The notes under the pieces: model-generated | The model's input: the letters and a program-made list of their open reading frames with translations, nothing else | The model's database searches: none | What the model was told of the DNA's origin: nothing | From: an uncultured Muribaculaceae bacterium | Lineage (GTDB): Bacteria; Bacteroidota; Bacteroidia; Bacteroidales; Muribaculaceae | Assembly: GCA_910584665.1 (NCBI GenBank) | Contig: CAJUBL010000021.1 | Coordinates: forward strand, 1 to 42,499 | Length of the DNA: 42,499 nucleotides | Direction of reading: 5' to 3' | In this document: piece after piece, positions 34,157 to 42,359 of the stretch | Numbering within the stretch: the first letter of the stretch is position 1 | How the letters are laid out: every line of letters starts with the position of its first letter | Made by a program: the position numbers and the translations under genes

Positions 34157-35032
34157 ATGAACAATATATTCAGAAAAATGTCCTTGGGTATGGTTATCGG
34201 TACGGCTGTGACAGCCGTTACCGGATGCTCGGAGGGTCTGGAGACATACAAAGGAGAGAGCGGTATATATTTTGATACCATATATAAAGGCGCCGAGACT
34301 CTGTCCGACACAATCAGCGTTTCTTGGGGCATGAAGAAGTCGTCAGAGACTTCTCAGATTATAGAGCTGAATGTTAAACTCATAGGAAATACCGCCCCGG
34401 TAGACCGTGCGTTTGACATCAGGGTCGAGACAGCCATTATGCCTGGCGGATCGGAGATTCCTCCGGTGACGGAACCGGAGCCTGATCCGGAGAACCCGTC
34501 AGAGACTACCGGGACCAAGATACCGACACTCGATGCGTCGGAGGGAGTGGACTTCATCATGCCTGCCACAACCTATGTGCTGCCTGCCGGTGAAGCCGAG
34601 GTCTCTGTCCCTGTCACGGTTCTGCGCAGCGGGACATTGCATCTGGCCAAGCGTGCCTTCAAGCTTACTCTGCTGGAGAACGAGAACCTTAAGTTTCTGT
34701 ATTCCCGCAGTATGCCCCAGTATGATGAGGAGGGTAATGTCACGTATTATCCTATGGACCTGCAGCGTGTGATTGTTCTGGATGAGGAATTCCCGATACC
34801 CGCCTGGTGGTCTGTGCGCGGAGAGCCTTACTTCGGCGAGTGGTCCCAGAAAAAAGCTTCGCTCATATGTGATGTCATGGATATCGACCGTGAGAAATGG
34901 CTTGATATGTCGGCTCTGTCTGATGGCTATCTCAAATTCTGCGGCCGTTATATGCACAACTATCTGCAGGAGAATCCGCATTATGAGGATGACGGTTCTC
35001 TGATGGTGATGGGTGAGAAATCGTCGTATTGA
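34157..35032 (+). CDS. DUF4843 lipoprotein of the SusC/D operon
   Basis: 291 residues from the ATG at 34157, with a TTG 15 bases earlier considered less likely. A lipobox near TAVTGC (Cys24) follows a signal peptide. The start YKGESGIYFDTIYKG with a later PVDRAFDIRVE is the DUF4843 pattern. There is a proline/acid-rich linker (about 100-125, PPVTEPEPDPENPSE). The family is almost always found next to SusC/SusD; its surface-exposed beta-sandwich probably takes part in ligand binding. The C-terminal half has a DREKWLDMSALSDGYLKFCGRYM region. Spacing to SusD is 59 bases and to the next gene 26 bases. Confidence 0.85.
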   Translation: MNNIFRKMSLGMVIGTAVTAVTGCSEGLETYKGESGIYFDTIYKGAETLSDTISVSWGMKKSSETSQIIELNVKLIGNTAPVDRAFDIRVETAIMPGGSEIPPVTEPEPDPENPSETTGTKIPTLDASEGVDFIMPATTYVLPAGEAEVSVPVTVLRSGTLHLAKRAFKLTLLENENLKFLYSRSMPQYDEEGNVTYYPMDLQRVIVLDEEFPIPAWWSVRGEPYFGEWSQKKASLICDVMDIDREKWLDMSALSDGYLKFCGRYMHNYLQENPHYEDDGSLMVMGEKSSY

Positions 35033-35058
35033 TTGATTATGACAAATAATTGGAAGTT

Positions 35059-36699
35059 ATGAAATTCAACAATATATTCAATGTATTCATTCTTACGTCG
35101 CTTTTTGCGGCGGTAGCGGCCGGCTGTTCGGACGATCTGGGCAATTACGGGTATGTTCCGGTAAACGAGGTCTCGGTAGGAGGCTCGGAGTCTGATGATA
35201 TCCAGGAGCTCGTAAGCGGTAAGACTTATCAGGTGGTGGCTCATGTGGATCACCTGAAGTTCAGCCCTGTCCTGTCGTCGACATTCGATATCACCGATGA
35301 TTCGAAATACGAGTTCGAGTGGCGCGTTGTACCGCGCAATGCCGAGACCGAGGATCTCGACCCCGAGGATATCGTTGTGTGCCGCGAACGTTGCATCGAT
35401 ATCCCGGTGACTTTGCCTGCCACTACCTATAACTGTTTTTTCAATGTCAAAGATATTGAGTCAGGTATCACATGGAGTACACCGTTCTACCTGCAGGTGA
35501 GATCTCTTACCGGCGAGGGGTGGTTCGTGCTGTGTGACGACCACGGGTGGTCGCGCATTGATGTTATATTCAATAAGGATGCCAACGAGGATATCATAGC
35601 CCGCGATATGCTTGCCGGACAGGAGTTTGATCCCGGCAAACCCGAGCACCTGTTTTTCAACTACTATCGTTACGGACAGGAGATCGCTGTTCTTGTGACC
35701 GATAAGGATTCGTATATTCTTGACGGTGAGGATCTTCATGCTGGTGAGGACAATCGTCTGGTATGGAATTTCGGTGTCGTCCCCGATAAGATGCGGATAA
35801 AATCTTCGGCCAAATCGCTGTATGCGTTGCGCAACCTATGGACAATAATTGATGAGAATGACGATATATATACGCTTGACCTGAAAGCATCGGGATCGTT
35901 ATTCGAGTACCCTGTCACTAAGATCAACGGCACCCAGCCGTTCACTCCGGCGCCGTTCATAGGTGTGAACCTCAACAATAACTCATGGAAAGAGGAGATG
36001 GAAAACGGCAATCCTATTCTGCTGTATGATGAGACAAACTCCCAGTTCCTGGTTATCACCAACACGTCCAATTACCCGCAGGTTATGGAATTCAATGGTA
36101 CCAGACTGTTTGACAATCCTACCGGCGGACGTAAGATGGTGTGTATGGAAAACACCCACTCGGGTGTGATCAAGTCGGTGCTGCGTGATCCGTCCAATGG
36201 TGAGACCTACTATTACGGCATCTCGTTTCATGCCGAGACAAAGGAGCATCCTATATACTGGTGGCTTGATCCGGAAATTATTCCATACAACAGGCAGGCC
36301 GGATATTGTAAGATCATAGGCCCCGGTGTGGAGCGGGCCGAGAAGTTTACATTCCATGGAATGTTCCCGTATGTTTTCTATACCGCCGATCACAAGATAT
36401 ACCAGTTTAACCTCGGTGAACCTGATAAGCCGGCCGTGGAGGTGTTGTCATTCCCCGGCGAGGAGGTAGCCGAGATGAAGTTCGTGCCTTTTGTGGGATG
36501 GATCGCCTATCAGGACTGGGAGCGTGCACGCGAGTATCAGCTTGTGGTTGCCACCAATGATATGTCGCTTGACGAGAGCACACGCGGCACGATGCGTTTC
36601 TATGATGTCCCCAACCTCATGCAGCCCCTGACACTCCATAAGGAGGTTAATGGTTTCGGCCACATCAAGGAATTCATCTACAAGGAGAGACATAACTAA
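35059..36699 (+). CDS. PKD-like family lipoprotein of the SusC/D operon
   Basis: 546 residues from the ATG at 35059. A lipobox AAGC (about Cys23) follows the signal. An Ig/PKD-like module (about 40-150) has YEFEWRVVPRNAETEDLDPEDI and TYNCFFNVKDIESGITWSTPFYLQV; the rest looks like a beta-propeller or repeated beta domain, with GEGWFVLCDDHGWSRIDVIF, then several Trp- and Tyr-rich blades. Such proteins follow DUF4843 genes in non-carbohydrate SusC/D loci and are likely surface glycan- or peptide-binding components. No enzyme motif is visible. A TTG at 35050 in frame is an unlikely start. A GTATGT...ACATAC hairpin follows the stop. Confidence 0.85.
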   Translation: MKFNNIFNVFILTSLFAAVAAGCSDDLGNYGYVPVNEVSVGGSESDDIQELVSGKTYQVVAHVDHLKFSPVLSSTFDITDDSKYEFEWRVVPRNAETEDLDPEDIVVCRERCIDIPVTLPATTYNCFFNVKDIESGITWSTPFYLQVRSLTGEGWFVLCDDHGWSRIDVIFNKDANEDIIARDMLAGQEFDPGKPEHLFFNYYRYGQEIAVLVTDKDSYILDGEDLHAGEDNRLVWNFGVVPDKMRIKSSAKSLYALRNLWTIIDENDDIYTLDLKASGSLFEYPVTKINGTQPFTPAPFIGVNLNNNSWKEEMENGNPILLYDETNSQFLVITNTSNYPQVMEFNGTRLFDNPTGGRKMVCMENTHSGVIKSVLRDPSNGETYYYGISFHAETKEHPIYWWLDPEIIPYNRQAGYCKIIGPGVERAEKFTFHGMFPYVFYTADHKIYQFNLGEPDKPAVEVLSFPGEEVAEMKFVPFVGWIAYQDWERAREYQLVVATNDMSLDESTRGTMRFYDVPNLMQPLTLHKEVNGFGHIKEFIYKERHN

Positions 36700-36762
36700 G
36701 AGTATGTCTGAATTTAACAAAACATACACTGATAATAATTTCTAATATCACAATTAAATTGT

Positions 36763-37875
36763 ATGAAAACCAATCTGTTGATTAATTCAGGTATCGGAGT
36801 GTTGCTTGCCGCATCACTTCAGGCCTGTGCCGGCGACAATTATACTGTTACCGGCAGTATTGCCGGTCATGGCGGCCGTATACTGCTCCTCCAGCCTGTT
36901 TCGGAGGAAGCTGCTGACACTCTTGCCGATTATGTAACCCCCGACGGTACGTTCTCGTTCAAGGGACATGTCGATGCGCCGGCTGAGGTGCGTCTTGTGG
37001 CTTCCGGCACTAAAATGGATATTCCTCTGTTCCTTGAGGATGGTGCCGATATCACTGTCACTGCCGATGTTGAGAGCAATGACTGGATGACGGCTGGCGG
37101 CGGCGAGCTGCAGCAGCTGCGCAACGACTGGCGTGCCCACGAGCTTGAGGTGGCTGCCGGGCGTGATTCCATTGTGAATTTCTATACCACGAACTATGAC
37201 ATGAACGATTATTTCTGGAATGTACAGGCCCGCGGTGCTCTGAACAGTTATGCCGAGGAGTGTGACTCTGTAGAGAATGACTTCCTTGCCGCCCATGATA
37301 ATATGGTGGCAGCGTCGATTGTCTATGAACGTCGTAAGAAACTGACCCGTGACAGAACGATTGTAAAGAAATTCGGATTTCTTGGCGAGAATGCACGCAA
37401 GTCGCTCCGCGGACAGCTTCTTGCTCCTGTTGCCGAGCGCATTGCCAGCGTGACACTCGGCGGAACGGCTCCCGATTTCACGATGGAGACACCTGCAGGC
37501 GACTCGATATCGCTCTATGGTATCAAGGGCAAGATCAAGATCGTTGATTTCTGGGCTTCGTGGTGTGGTCCCTGCCGTGCCGAGAATCCCAATGTGAAGC
37601 GTATCTACGAGAAGTATCATGACAAGGGTCTGGAGATACTGAGTGTGTCGCTCGACAATGACAAGGCCAAGTGGCTGGAGGCTATCGAGACAGACGGCAT
37701 GCCCTGGAACCATGCCAGCGAGCTGGGCAAGACCGCGGTAAATACAGCACAGGATATCTACGAGATACACGGTATACCCTACATGCTCATCCTTGACGAG
37801 AACAATAAGATCATCTCGGAGGGACTGCGTGGGGAGCGTCTCGAGGAGTTCGTGGCATCACATCTCGCCGACTGA
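36763..37875 (+). CDS. TlpA-family thiol:disulfide lipoprotein (DUF4369 + thioredoxin fold)
   Basis: 370 residues. The lipobox is SLQAC (Cys22). A DUF4369 module (about 26-115, YTVTGSIAGHGGRILLLQPVS) is followed by a helical linker and a C-terminal thioredoxin domain with WCGPC (Trp267, Cys268, Cys271), GKIKIVDFWASWC and the cis-Pro region IHGIPYMLILDE. It should reduce or oxidise disulfides of envelope proteins, anchored to a membrane on the periplasmic side. It is the last gene of the SusC operon (63 bases after the PKD gene), which suggests that the imported ligand or a surface partner contains thiols. Normal length for Bacteroidales members. Confidence 0.92.
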   Translation: MKTNLLINSGIGVLLAASLQACAGDNYTVTGSIAGHGGRILLLQPVSEEAADTLADYVTPDGTFSFKGHVDAPAEVRLVASGTKMDIPLFLEDGADITVTADVESNDWMTAGGGELQQLRNDWRAHELEVAAGRDSIVNFYTTNYDMNDYFWNVQARGALNSYAEECDSVENDFLAAHDNMVAASIVYERRKKLTRDRTIVKKFGFLGENARKSLRGQLLAPVAERIASVTLGGTAPDFTMETPAGDSISLYGIKGKIKIVDFWASWCGPCRAENPNVKRIYEKYHDKGLEILSVSLDNDKAKWLEAIETDGMPWNHASELGKTAVNTAQDIYEIHGIPYMLILDENNKIISEGLRGERLEEFVASHLAD

Positions 37876-37889
37876 TCCCGCCCCCCCAA

Positions 37890-38372
37890 AGCGCAGACAA
37901 TTAAAAGCGCGGATTTCGTCAGGTAAATAAAAGCGCAGATTTCGCAGATTTAAGGTTGGCCATCCTGGTGTTTGGGATTAAACCGCAGATTACGCAAATT
38001 ACGCAAAAATAATTTTATCCGAAGATATTTGATTCTCTATCGTTAAGTCTGAAATATAACGACTTATCGGTAGAGAATCTTTTTTATGTATATTCCCAAC
38101 TATAACAGCATCTGAATGCATAGGGTCGTTTAATATATCCTGGTAAAAAATAAACCTACGTAATCCACCTTCTGATCTAAGCACTATAAAAATTTGCGTA
38201 ATTTGCGAAATCTGCGGTTAATCCCCAAACCTCCGGATGGTTAACTTAAAATCTGCGATCATCGTTCCTCTTTGATTGTCTATACAGAACGCTTTCGGAA
38301 CGAAGTGTAGAAAGAATCTGCGCTTTATTTCAGACATCCGGATGGCCAACTTTTAATCCGCGCTTTTTAATT
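37890..38372. repeat. Composite repeat region C, with nested inverted repeat
   Basis: The 620-base gap after tlpA is filled with repeat words (GCGCAGA, CCTCCGGATGG, AATCTGCG, GCGCTTTTTA) like those at 348-488 and 24452-24700. Long arms at 37971-38010 and 38190-38230 are complementary at about 37 of 40 positions and contain ATTACGCAAATTACGC. Between them sits a separate strong hairpin (38031-38086), plus about 100 bases of unrelated sequence. Further right, single copies of the CATCCGGATGG word appear at 38335. A C7 run follows the tlpA stop (37881-37887). The 61-codon minus-strand ORF inside the arms is not convincing. Confidence 0.85.
38031..38086 (+). terminator. Strong intrinsic-terminator-like hairpin within repeat C
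   Basis: Arms GATTCTCTATCGTTAAGTC (38031-38049) and GACTTATCGGTAGAGAATC (38061-38079) pair at 17 of 19 positions around an 11-base loop and are followed by a run of seven T. It would end the SusC operon transcript about 170 bases past the tlpA stop. Confidence 0.7.
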
Positions 38373-38396
38373 TTTTTCGAGAAATTTTCGACTTTT

Positions 38397-38429
38397 TTTG
38401 TTGCGGTCAGCCGAAAATTCGTATATTTG
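38397..38429 (+). promoter_or_regulatory. Bacteroidetes-type promoter for the tagged secreted protein
   Basis: TTTG (38397-38400) and TATATTTG (38422-38429) are 21 bases apart, matching the -33/-7 consensus. The leader is about 60 bases. A small CGGTTTAAGCCG palindrome follows in the leader (38441-38452). Confidence 0.65.
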
Positions 38430-38495
38430 TACTTTAAATTCGGTTTAAGCCGTAATTTTTGTCAAATCAATTATTATCACTTTAATTGTTACTCT

Positions 38496-39407
38496 ATGAA
38501 GAAAATTTTACTTCCTGTTTTTATTGCTGCCCTGGCAGCTCCCGTTATGATGGCCGAGACTGTGACCATAAGACTCTATGGTCAGGTTGGTGAAGATATG
38601 GATACTTATGGTCCTGATTTTCAAACCGGTGTGCTCGGAACGATGGACTGTGATGTTGTCCTGAATGAGGACGGTTCGTACACCATTCCTAAGTTCCTGG
38701 GTGTAGAAAAAGCTTCGCTGAATTTTAAAATCAACAAAGAAGTATCTCAGGCTGGCTTCAGCCCCGTGCGTTATGCGTTTGTGGTGAATTTTGCCGAAGT
38801 ACCTGCTGTACCTGCTTATGTTGACGGTGTTCTTAACTACGGGGATATTGAAAACATTCCGACTATCAATGATTACAGTTCTACCATTGTTGCGGCTAAT
38901 TCAGCAGGAACACAATTCAACTATCGTATAGTGAATATTGCCGCTGATTTTTCAAATGACATATACGGACAACCTGAGATCCGTGTAGCGACAGATGACG
39001 ACCGTCGCAAGACTGCAGTTTTTATCGGTGACGATGCCGATTATATACTGTGTTCACCTTATTACTGGTGCCTGAATGACGAGAAATTAAGTTTTTCGGC
39101 AATTGTAAAACGTTCATATTTCTCGGAGAATAACGGAAAATATACTGTGACACTGCAGGGCGCGTGTGGATCTTATTTTGAAAAGATAGGCGAGGACTGG
39201 CCGGCATCGTCAACCGGTGAGGAACTTAAGCACTATCTGGTATTTGACCTTCCTGTTAATGCCGGTATTGACAATGTGGTTGCCGACGAGAACGGGAATG
39301 CTCCCGTCGAGTACTACAACCTGCAGGGTGTACGTGTGGAGAATCCGGCCAATGGCCTGTTCATCAAGCGTCAGGGTTCCAAAGTCGAGAAGGTGGTTAT
39401 AAAGTAA
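38496..39407 (+). CDS. Secreted protein of unknown function with C-terminal tag (T9SS-like)
   Basis: 303 residues from the ATG at 38496; earlier in-frame codons lie in the promoter. The signal peptide is MKKILLPVFIAALAAPVMMA. The body is beta-rich with no known enzyme motif; features include IRLYGQVGEDMDTYGPDFQTG and DAD/DDR acidic stretches. The C-terminus begins GIDNVVADENG and continues EYYNLQGVRVENPANG and FIKRQGSKVEKVVIK, the tag also seen at the end of the next gene. Such C-termini resemble type IX secretion sorting domains, but that requires a T9SS elsewhere in the genome. Codon use and GC are a little lower than in the SusC operon. Confidence 0.78.
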   Translation: MKKILLPVFIAALAAPVMMAETVTIRLYGQVGEDMDTYGPDFQTGVLGTMDCDVVLNEDGSYTIPKFLGVEKASLNFKINKEVSQAGFSPVRYAFVVNFAEVPAVPAYVDGVLNYGDIENIPTINDYSSTIVAANSAGTQFNYRIVNIAADFSNDIYGQPEIRVATDDDRRKTAVFIGDDADYILCSPYYWCLNDEKLSFSAIVKRSYFSENNGKYTVTLQGACGSYFEKIGEDWPASSTGEELKHYLVFDLPVNAGIDNVVADENGNAPVEYYNLQGVRVENPANGLFIKRQGSKVEKVVIK

Positions 39408-39448
39408 CCTGTCCGACTACGGTAAAGATAGAAATCAGACCAAATCGC

Positions 39449-39485
39449 TTTAATCCCGGTCGTGCATCATACGGTCGGGATTAAA
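39449..39485 (+). terminator. Hairpin between the two tagged genes
   Basis: TTTAATCCCG (39449-39458) is perfectly complementary to CGGGATTAAA (39476-39485) with a 17-base loop. The T-run after it is short. It probably separates the two transcripts. Confidence 0.6.
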
Positions 39486-39521
39486 TTTAAGAGTATGTTT
39501 GAAGTTAATAAAGACGAAATT

Positions 39522-41171
39522 ATGGTACGAAAAATAATTCCGATAGTCGTTATCGCGTCAGCGGCTTTATCAGCCCGGGCAGAGGAATATACCGCGCTGC
39601 CTGCCGATTATGACTACAGTAAAGTCAGCGAGTATTTCACCCGGTGTCTTCAGAGTCAGGTTCTCACCAATTATTCCGTGAGTCCCTTTGAAGATGGCGG
39701 ATATGCTGTCTCGCCTGATAATATCGGTACTGTATCCGACAATGTCTGGCAGTTGTGGGCTGATGCCAATAAGTCGTTCAGCGAGCAGAAACTTAATAGC
39801 GGCAAAACGCTTAATAAACTTACTAAGAGTGCATCATGGAGCTATGACATCCCGAGCGATCTCGAACCCTGGTTCCAGATAGCCCATACATGGGAGAATC
39901 CGCCGGAACCTGTGCGTGAATTTGCCCGTATGAAGTATATTCTCGGTTCGAAAGGTACTCTTGACGGTCCGGCTCCGATGTTTATCAACATACACGGATC
40001 GGGCGTTGTAAAGGACGAGTGGTCGATGGCTCAGGAGGTGTGCCGCACTGATCATGATACGCCTAAAATCTATTTCATAGCACAGATACCCAACGGATGC
40101 TGGATTGACGGTTACTCGTGGTACCGATGGTTCCAGAGGTCTAAGCAGTGGGTGTGGGAAAAGGTGTTCCGCCAGGCTTTCCTGCGCAGCGAGATAGATC
40201 CCAACGGTCTGTTCTTTATAGGTATATCTGAGGGGGCTTACGGCAGTCAGCGTGTCGGCTCTTTCTATGCCGATTATCTGGCCGGCATCGGTCCGATGGC
40301 CGGAGGTGAACCGCTCACCAACTGCCCGCCGGAGAATATGCGCCACGTGGCGTTCAACCTGCGTACTGGCGAGAAGGACAACATGTTCTCGCGTGATGTG
40401 TATACAAGGTATGTCGGTGAATATCTTGACAGACTGTCAGAGAAATATCCGGGCGATTATCCGCACATGGTGAAGATAGAGCCGGGACAGCCACATTCGC
40501 TTGTACAGTACAATCAGGGTACGACTCCCTGGCTTATGGATTATCGCCGTAATCCGGTGCCGAAGCATGTGTGCTGGGAGAACTACCCCATGGACGGGCG
40601 TTATCGCGACGGTTTCTACAACCTCAGGGTTTTCAAACGCAGTGCCCCCGATGACGACACTCAGGGACGCGGATATTACGAGATGGATATTGACGACAAC
40701 AATGTCATAGACATGCGTGTGAGCGTGGTTGTCGAAGATGTACTGCAGTGGGATAATTCCTATTATGGTACCGGTTTGCCGCTGTATATCAACAAGCAGT
40801 ATACCCCGGCTACGACCGGCCGATTCAAGATCTATCTCAATGACAGGCTTGTAGACATGACCCGGCCTGTGACGCTGATACTGAACGGGCAGAAGATCTT
40901 CGAGGGAGTGGTGACTCCGACGCTGGAGGATGTGGTGAACAGCATTGCCGACTATTATGACCCGGAGCGTATCTTCACGGCGTCGATCGATGTCGATATC
41001 GACAATATGACTGCCGGCGCGGCCGTTGCCGGTATTGAAGATGTAACAGCCGACGGATGCGATGCCCCGGCCGTATATTACAATCTGCAGGGCATCAGGG
41101 TGGACAATCCCGTCAGGGGACGTATGTATATCAGGCGTCAGGGAGCTACAGCCACCCGTGTGATATATTGA
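39522..41171 (+). CDS. Secreted alpha/beta-hydrolase (esterase-like) with C-terminal tag
   Basis: 549 residues from the ATG at 39522, chosen because a signal peptide follows at once (MVRKIIPIVVIASAALSARA). A catalytic triad is visible: Ser236 in GISEGAYGS, Asp286 in GEKDNMF, His325 in PGQPHSL. The oxyanion-type motif is MFINIHGSG. This resembles the PHB-depolymerase/LpqC-like esterases that act on polymer side chains such as acetyl or feruloyl groups. A beta domain follows (about 400-500), then the tag GIEDVTADG, AVYYNLQGIRVDNPVRG and a basic end. The substrate is unknown. A terminator follows at 41193-41225. Alternative function: an acyl-amidase, as the fold does not discriminate. Confidence 0.78.
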   Translation: MVRKIIPIVVIASAALSARAEEYTALPADYDYSKVSEYFTRCLQSQVLTNYSVSPFEDGGYAVSPDNIGTVSDNVWQLWADANKSFSEQKLNSGKTLNKLTKSASWSYDIPSDLEPWFQIAHTWENPPEPVREFARMKYILGSKGTLDGPAPMFINIHGSGVVKDEWSMAQEVCRTDHDTPKIYFIAQIPNGCWIDGYSWYRWFQRSKQWVWEKVFRQAFLRSEIDPNGLFFIGISEGAYGSQRVGSFYADYLAGIGPMAGGEPLTNCPPENMRHVAFNLRTGEKDNMFSRDVYTRYVGEYLDRLSEKYPGDYPHMVKIEPGQPHSLVQYNQGTTPWLMDYRRNPVPKHVCWENYPMDGRYRDGFYNLRVFKRSAPDDDTQGRGYYEMDIDDNNVIDMRVSVVVEDVLQWDNSYYGTGLPLYINKQYTPATTGRFKIYLNDRLVDMTRPVTLILNGQKIFEGVVTPTLEDVVNSIADYYDPERIFTASIDVDIDNMTAGAAVAGIEDVTADGCDAPAVYYNLQGIRVDNPVRGRMYIRRQGATATRVIY

Positions 41172-41192
41172 TCGTCAGATAAACAGAACAGG

Positions 41193-41225
41193 CAGGTGCC
41201 GGTGATATGCAGTCACCGGCACCTG
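41193..41225. terminator. Terminator hairpin after the hydrolase gene
   Basis: CAGGTGCCGGTGA (41193-41205) and TCACCGGCACCTG (41213-41225) are perfect 13-base complements with a 7-base loop, followed by TTATGTTTATTT. The GC-rich stem is placed 21 bases past the stop. Confidence 0.8.
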
Positions 41226-41249
41226 TTATGTTTATTTAAGAAGATGTTA

Positions 41250-41277
41250 AGAGTGTGTTTGAATTCAAACACACTCT
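41250..41277. repeat. 28-bp perfect palindrome in the convergent gap
   Basis: AGAGTGTGTTTGAA (41250-41263) is followed immediately by its exact reverse complement to 41277, with no loop. It lies between the hydrolase terminator and the glutaminase-like stop at 41300, and a third related half-site on the minus strand follows at 41279-41295. Similar words are present at 36698 and 39489. It could serve as a bidirectional terminator or a binding site. Confidence 0.85.
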
Positions 41278-41299
41278 AAGATCAGACATACTCTGACCG

Positions 41300-42238
41300 T
41301 TACTGAACGATGGTCACACGCTCGCTGGCAAAAACGCTCAGGTCAAGCTGCTTCATAATATAGGCGATAGCGCGTGAGGCTCTTATCGACACTCCGTTGT
41401 CGCACAGTAGCGGTGAGTAGGCGGCGATCGACAGCACTCCGGGCAGTACGCCTACGACACCGCCGCCGAAGCCTGCGGCGGCAGGCAGACCTGTCTTCAT
41501 TATGAAGCGGCGCAGTTTGTGGCTTTTCAGTGCCAGCCGGGCCACGAGGCGCTGTGAGAGCACTCCGTCATAGACGGTCTGGCGTGTGAACGGATTGACA
41601 CCGTCGGCGGCTATTGTAGCGCCCATCTCGGCCAGTTGCTGTGTGTTTACAAACATTGACAGGCCGCGCAGGTACAGATCGACCGACTGTGCCGCATCAT
41701 CTTTCAGGGGGTATCCGCAATCTGTTATCTTCCCGACGAAGTCATTGTCGGCCGCCTCTTTTCGGAGTTCTTCATATAGTTTTAAATCAAGCGTCGGCTC
41801 TGAGCCTATGAGCGCTATGAGTCGGTTGACAATGAAGTTCCATTTCGAATCGGGATCACCCTGCGGCTGCAGTTTGCTTATGGACTTGATGCCACGAGCT
41901 CCGAACGGTATGGCCGGTTTAGCGCACTTGCACTCCGCGGTTTTGTCCTTGCAGTGGCATTCAGGGCACTCGCCGGCGGCAGCCTTTCGGGCGGCCTTCT
42001 GCTCGATGAGCAGGGAAGTGACGGGGACGCGTGAAATCTGTCCGATAGGGAACATTATGCGGGCATCTCCCTTGTTGATGACTGTGCCGTCGGTCAACGC
42101 TGCCGATATGGCGAAACTCTCCGGGTCGGCATTCTTTACGCGGGAATCAACCGATCCGGCATCCAATGATTTATACTCTTCGTAAGCCGCGTTGATGGCA
42201 TCACGGAGTTCAGACAGTTTTATAACGCGATTGTTCAT
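41300..42238 (-). CDS. Glutaminase-family homologue, probably catalytically inactive, with Cys cluster
   Basis: 312 residues from the ATG at 42238. The frame is open to the window edge, but upstream it runs through a GC-rich repeat and is not protein-like. The call rests on MGATIAADGVNPFTRQ and TGLPAAAGFGGGVVGVLPG, closely like Bacteroides glutaminase. At the S-x-x-K position the protein reads QISR (Gln67 to Arg70); the PAK(S/T)G lysine is Ala254. Tyr189 of the DLYL region is kept. Residues 91-105 have C-x2-C-x-C-x6-C-x-C in place of a family segment. It probably no longer hydrolyses glutamine and may bind metal or a partner. An SISK string at 119-122 does not have the right spacing to be the active site. 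Confidence 0.8.
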   Translation of the reverse strand: MNNRVIKLSELRDAINAAYEEYKSLDAGSVDSRVKNADPESFAISAALTDGTVINKGDARIMFPIGQISRVPVTSLLIEQKAARKAAAGECPECHCKDKTAECKCAKPAIPFGARGIKSISKLQPQGDPDSKWNFIVNRLIALIGSEPTLDLKLYEELRKEAADNDFVGKITDCGYPLKDDAAQSVDLYLRGLSMFVNTQQLAEMGATIAADGVNPFTRQTVYDGVLSQRLVARLALKSHKLRRFIMKTGLPAAAGFGGGVVGVLPGVLSIAAYSPLLCDNGVSIRASRAIAYIMKQLDLSVFASERVTIVQ

Positions 42239-42359
42239 AGCAGTTGTTGTGTTAAAGGTTATCTGAGATGGAAACATGCCGGTCGGGTTAAAAGTTGAAA
42301 ACCGAAAGCCAAAATAAATTAAACCGCGACCTCCGTGGTCGGCAATCCGTCCGAGCTCC

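Noticed and set aside
37999..38184. 61-codon minus-strand ORF inside element C
   Set aside because: It runs through the terminator hairpin and one arm and shows no protein-family feature.
41870..41884. SISK string (residues 119-122) as the glutaminase active site
   Set aside because: Its distance to the conserved Tyr189 is 70 residues against about 126 in the family; the QISR position fits the spacing.
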